From positions 1 to 5,718 of the forward strand of contig CAZSBL010000184.1 of the NCBI GenBank assembly GCA_964605205.1: a DNA stretch of 5,718 nt. The letters run 5' to 3'. The notes under the pieces are model-generated. The model did no database searches. It was given only the letters and a program-made list of their open reading frames with translations, and was not told where the DNA came from. Origin of the DNA: JAWVYT01 sp964605205. Its GTDB lineage: Bacteria; Gemmatimonadota; Gemmatimonadetes; Longimicrobiales; RSA9. A program made the position numbers and the translations under genes. Position 1 is the stretch's first letter. The number at the start of each line of letters is the position of its first letter. Positions 4,313-5,718 of the stretch are shown piece after piece.

Positions 4313-5718
4313 CTATTCGCCGCCACCGATGGGGCTCCCCGGCGGCGCCGGGATCGGACGGGGCTCGGTCATCGGTGGTGCCGGCCGGTCCAGGAACCGC
4401 TGGATCCCGGCCGCCAGGTAGCTGGCGTGGGCACGGACCGCATCGCCGCCGTCCCGGGCCGCCAGCCGGTCGTGCAGCCGCTGGAGCCGGTGGGTGGCGA
4501 TGGCCCGGACCTGGGGCATCTCCGCTGCGCCGGCCAGCTCCATGAGCGCCTCGACCACCGCGTCCTCCACCAGCCGCTTGATCTCGGCCCGGTAGCCGTC
4601 GTCGGGCGTGGGCCCGAATGTGGCGGCCTCGAGGCCGTCCAGCACATCGATGAGGCCGGGGAGGCCCGGTGCGAGCGCGGCCTGCTCCACCAGCCGGGCC
4701 GCCCGCTCCGGGTGCAGCAGCATGGACAGCGTCATGCGCGCGGCCACGCCCGCCGGCGCGATGGGATCGAAGGTGAGCCCGGTGTACCGGCCGAAGAGCT
4801 CCTGGTGGGCCGGGAAGCCGTACGGCCGGGGCGGGATCAGCGCGATGATCGAGCGGGGCAGCGCCAGAGCCTCGGGCGCCAGCGTCTCCAGGAGCGCGCC
4901 GAGGGCCGCGTTCTGCTCATCGGCCGGGACGCGTCGGAGGGGCAGCTGGCCGTCGCCGCGCAGGGCGTAGGTGTAGTACTTCCCGCCGAGGGCCGGCGCG
5001 GCGGCCTCGATCTGGAAGCGGTGGTGGAAGTAGAGGGGGACCAGCGCCTCCTCGAGGGTGGCCAGCGGCATGTCCGCCCGGATGGCGGCCTCTCCGAACC
5101 GCTGGAGCGCCACGGCCCGGACGTCCATCATCCGGCGCAGCTCGACCGCGGCATCCTCGCCGTTGTCCCAGAGGTGGGTCTGCGGGTGGGCGCTGCCGGC
5201 GGGCCGGGCATCCTGGTCGCTGAGGAAGATCAGCCCGCGCTCCCGGGCCCGCTCGATGATCCGCTCGAGGGCCGCGTCCTCGTCGGTGCCCTCCGTGAAG
5301 TCGGAATACCCGTAGGCGATGGACACCTTGTCCCATTCGCCGATGCCCGTGTCGTACGCCGCCGACAGGTCGATGGAGCCGTCATCGGCGAGGCGGACCA
5401 GCGGGTGCGGGTAGTCCATCACCGACGCCCGGTTCCGCGCGCTGGCGAGGTAGTTGTGAGCCAGTCCGATGGTGTGGCCCACCTCGTGGGCCGACAGCTG
5501 CCGGATCCGGGCCAGCGCCATCTCCTCCATCTCCGGCGGGATCACGCCGGGCTCGCGGTACGGGGAGAGCAGTCCCTCGGCCAGGAGGTAGTCCTGGCGC
5601 ACCCGCAGCGAGCCCAGGAGCACGTGCCCCTTGATGATCTCACCAGTGCGCGGGTCGGTGACCGAGCTGCCGTAGCTCCAGCCCCGGGTCGAGCGGTGCA
5701 CCCAGTTGATCACGTTGT
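4313..5718 (-). CDS. Zinc-dependent metalloprotease of the Met-zincin (DUF4953/DUF5117) type, C-terminal part (5' partial)
   Basis: A probable secreted or periplasmic zinc endopeptidase; only the last 468 residues are in the window. The sequence runs off the right edge in frame (N-V-I-N-W-V-H-R), so GTG 5711-5713 is an internal Val, not the start. The full metzincin zinc motif HEVGHTIGLAH is at 5456-5488, with three His ligands and the catalytic Glu, followed by the Met-turn SVMDYP 13 residues later. Family-typical stretches include NWVHRSTRGWSYG, VTDPRTGEI, YSDF, LYFHHRFQIEAAA and GGKYYTYALRGDG. The C-terminus is Pro/Gly-rich (PAPPGSPIGGGE). Members usually have about 800 residues with an N-terminal signal peptide and DUF5117-type region, which would lie outside this window. 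All catalytic elements are intact, so it is probably active. The substrate is unknown. Confidence 0.92.
   Translation of the reverse strand, partial: NVINWVHRSTRGWSYGSSVTDPRTGEIIKGHVLLGSLRVRQDYLLAEGLLSPYREPGVIPPEMEEMALARIRQLSAHEVGHTIGLAHNYLASARNRASVMDYPHPLVRLADDGSIDLSAAYDTGIGEWDKVSIAYGYSDFTEGTDEDAALERIIERARERGLIFLSDQDARPAGSAHPQTHLWDNGEDAAVELRRMMDVRAVALQRFGEAAIRADMPLATLEEALVPLYFHHRFQIEAAAPALGGKYYTYALRGDGQLPLRRVPADEQNAALGALLETLAPEALALPRSIIALIPPRPYGFPAHQELFGRYTGLTFDPIAPAGVAARMTLSMLLHPERAARLVEQAALAPGLPGLIDVLDGLEAATFGPTPDDGYRAEIKRLVEDAVVEALMELAGAAEMPQVRAIATHRLQRLHDRLAARDGGDAVRAHASYLAAGIQRFLDRPAPPMTEPRPIPAPPGSPIGGGE

Noticed and set aside
3592..4326. Minus-strand frame of 244 codons overlapping cspA and the membrane-protein gene
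   Set aside because: Arg/Gly/Pro-rich shadow in a different frame; it would overlap both real genes almost completely.
5711..5713. GTG as start of the metalloprotease
   Set aside because: The frame stays open to the window edge, the preceding codon (Asn) fits the family motif NVxNWVHR, and the N-terminal half of the protein would otherwise be missing.

Overview
The window is very GC-rich (roughly 70% by eye) and looks like part of a draft or metagenome scaffold, because it contains an exact 100-N gap. The gene content (imuC/dnaE2-type polymerase, a Met-zincin-type metalloprotease, a PA0069-type radical SAM remnant and a gene with a leaderless-looking start) would fit Gemmatimonadota or a neighbouring GC-rich phylum. 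That placement is inference from protein style, not a demonstrated assignment.

Layout. Plus strand, left half: (1) the C-terminal half of an error-prone DNA polymerase III alpha subunit (DnaE2/ImuC), cut by the window start and interrupted by the N gap; (2) a 175-nt intergenic region with a hairpin, a strong G-quadruplex motif inside a long inverted repeat, and an AT-rich island carrying exact-consensus -35 and -10 boxes; (3) a 306-residue protein of unknown function with a likely winged-helix segment, which starts where transcription is predicted to start (leaderless); (4) a decayed radical SAM gene with two internal deletions. Minus strand, right half, convergent with the first set: (5) a zinc metalloprotease, cut by the window end; (6) a small four-helix membrane protein; (7) a CspA-type cold-shock protein with a C-terminal tail.

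Main point of interest. The 306-residue gene, its promoter and the G-quadruplex/inverted-repeat region lie between two exact 12-bp direct repeats (1656-1667 and 2791-2802). The left copy is the very end of dnaE2, including its stop codon. Removing one repeat plus the intervening DNA (1135 bp) would place the dnaE2 stop 19 nt before the GTG start of the radical SAM gene, with a Shine-Dalgarno-like GGGGAGG between them. That would be a normal operon junction. Codon choice in the 306-residue gene (strongly G-ending) also differs from dnaE2 (more C-ending). Together this suggests a small self-promoted cassette inserted into a mutagenesis/repair operon. The downstream radical SAM gene, which would have lost its upstream promoter, is now a pseudogene. 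No transposase or integrase is visible, so the mechanism is unknown.

No stretch above 300 bases lacks a gene. No tRNA, rRNA or CRISPR array was seen.
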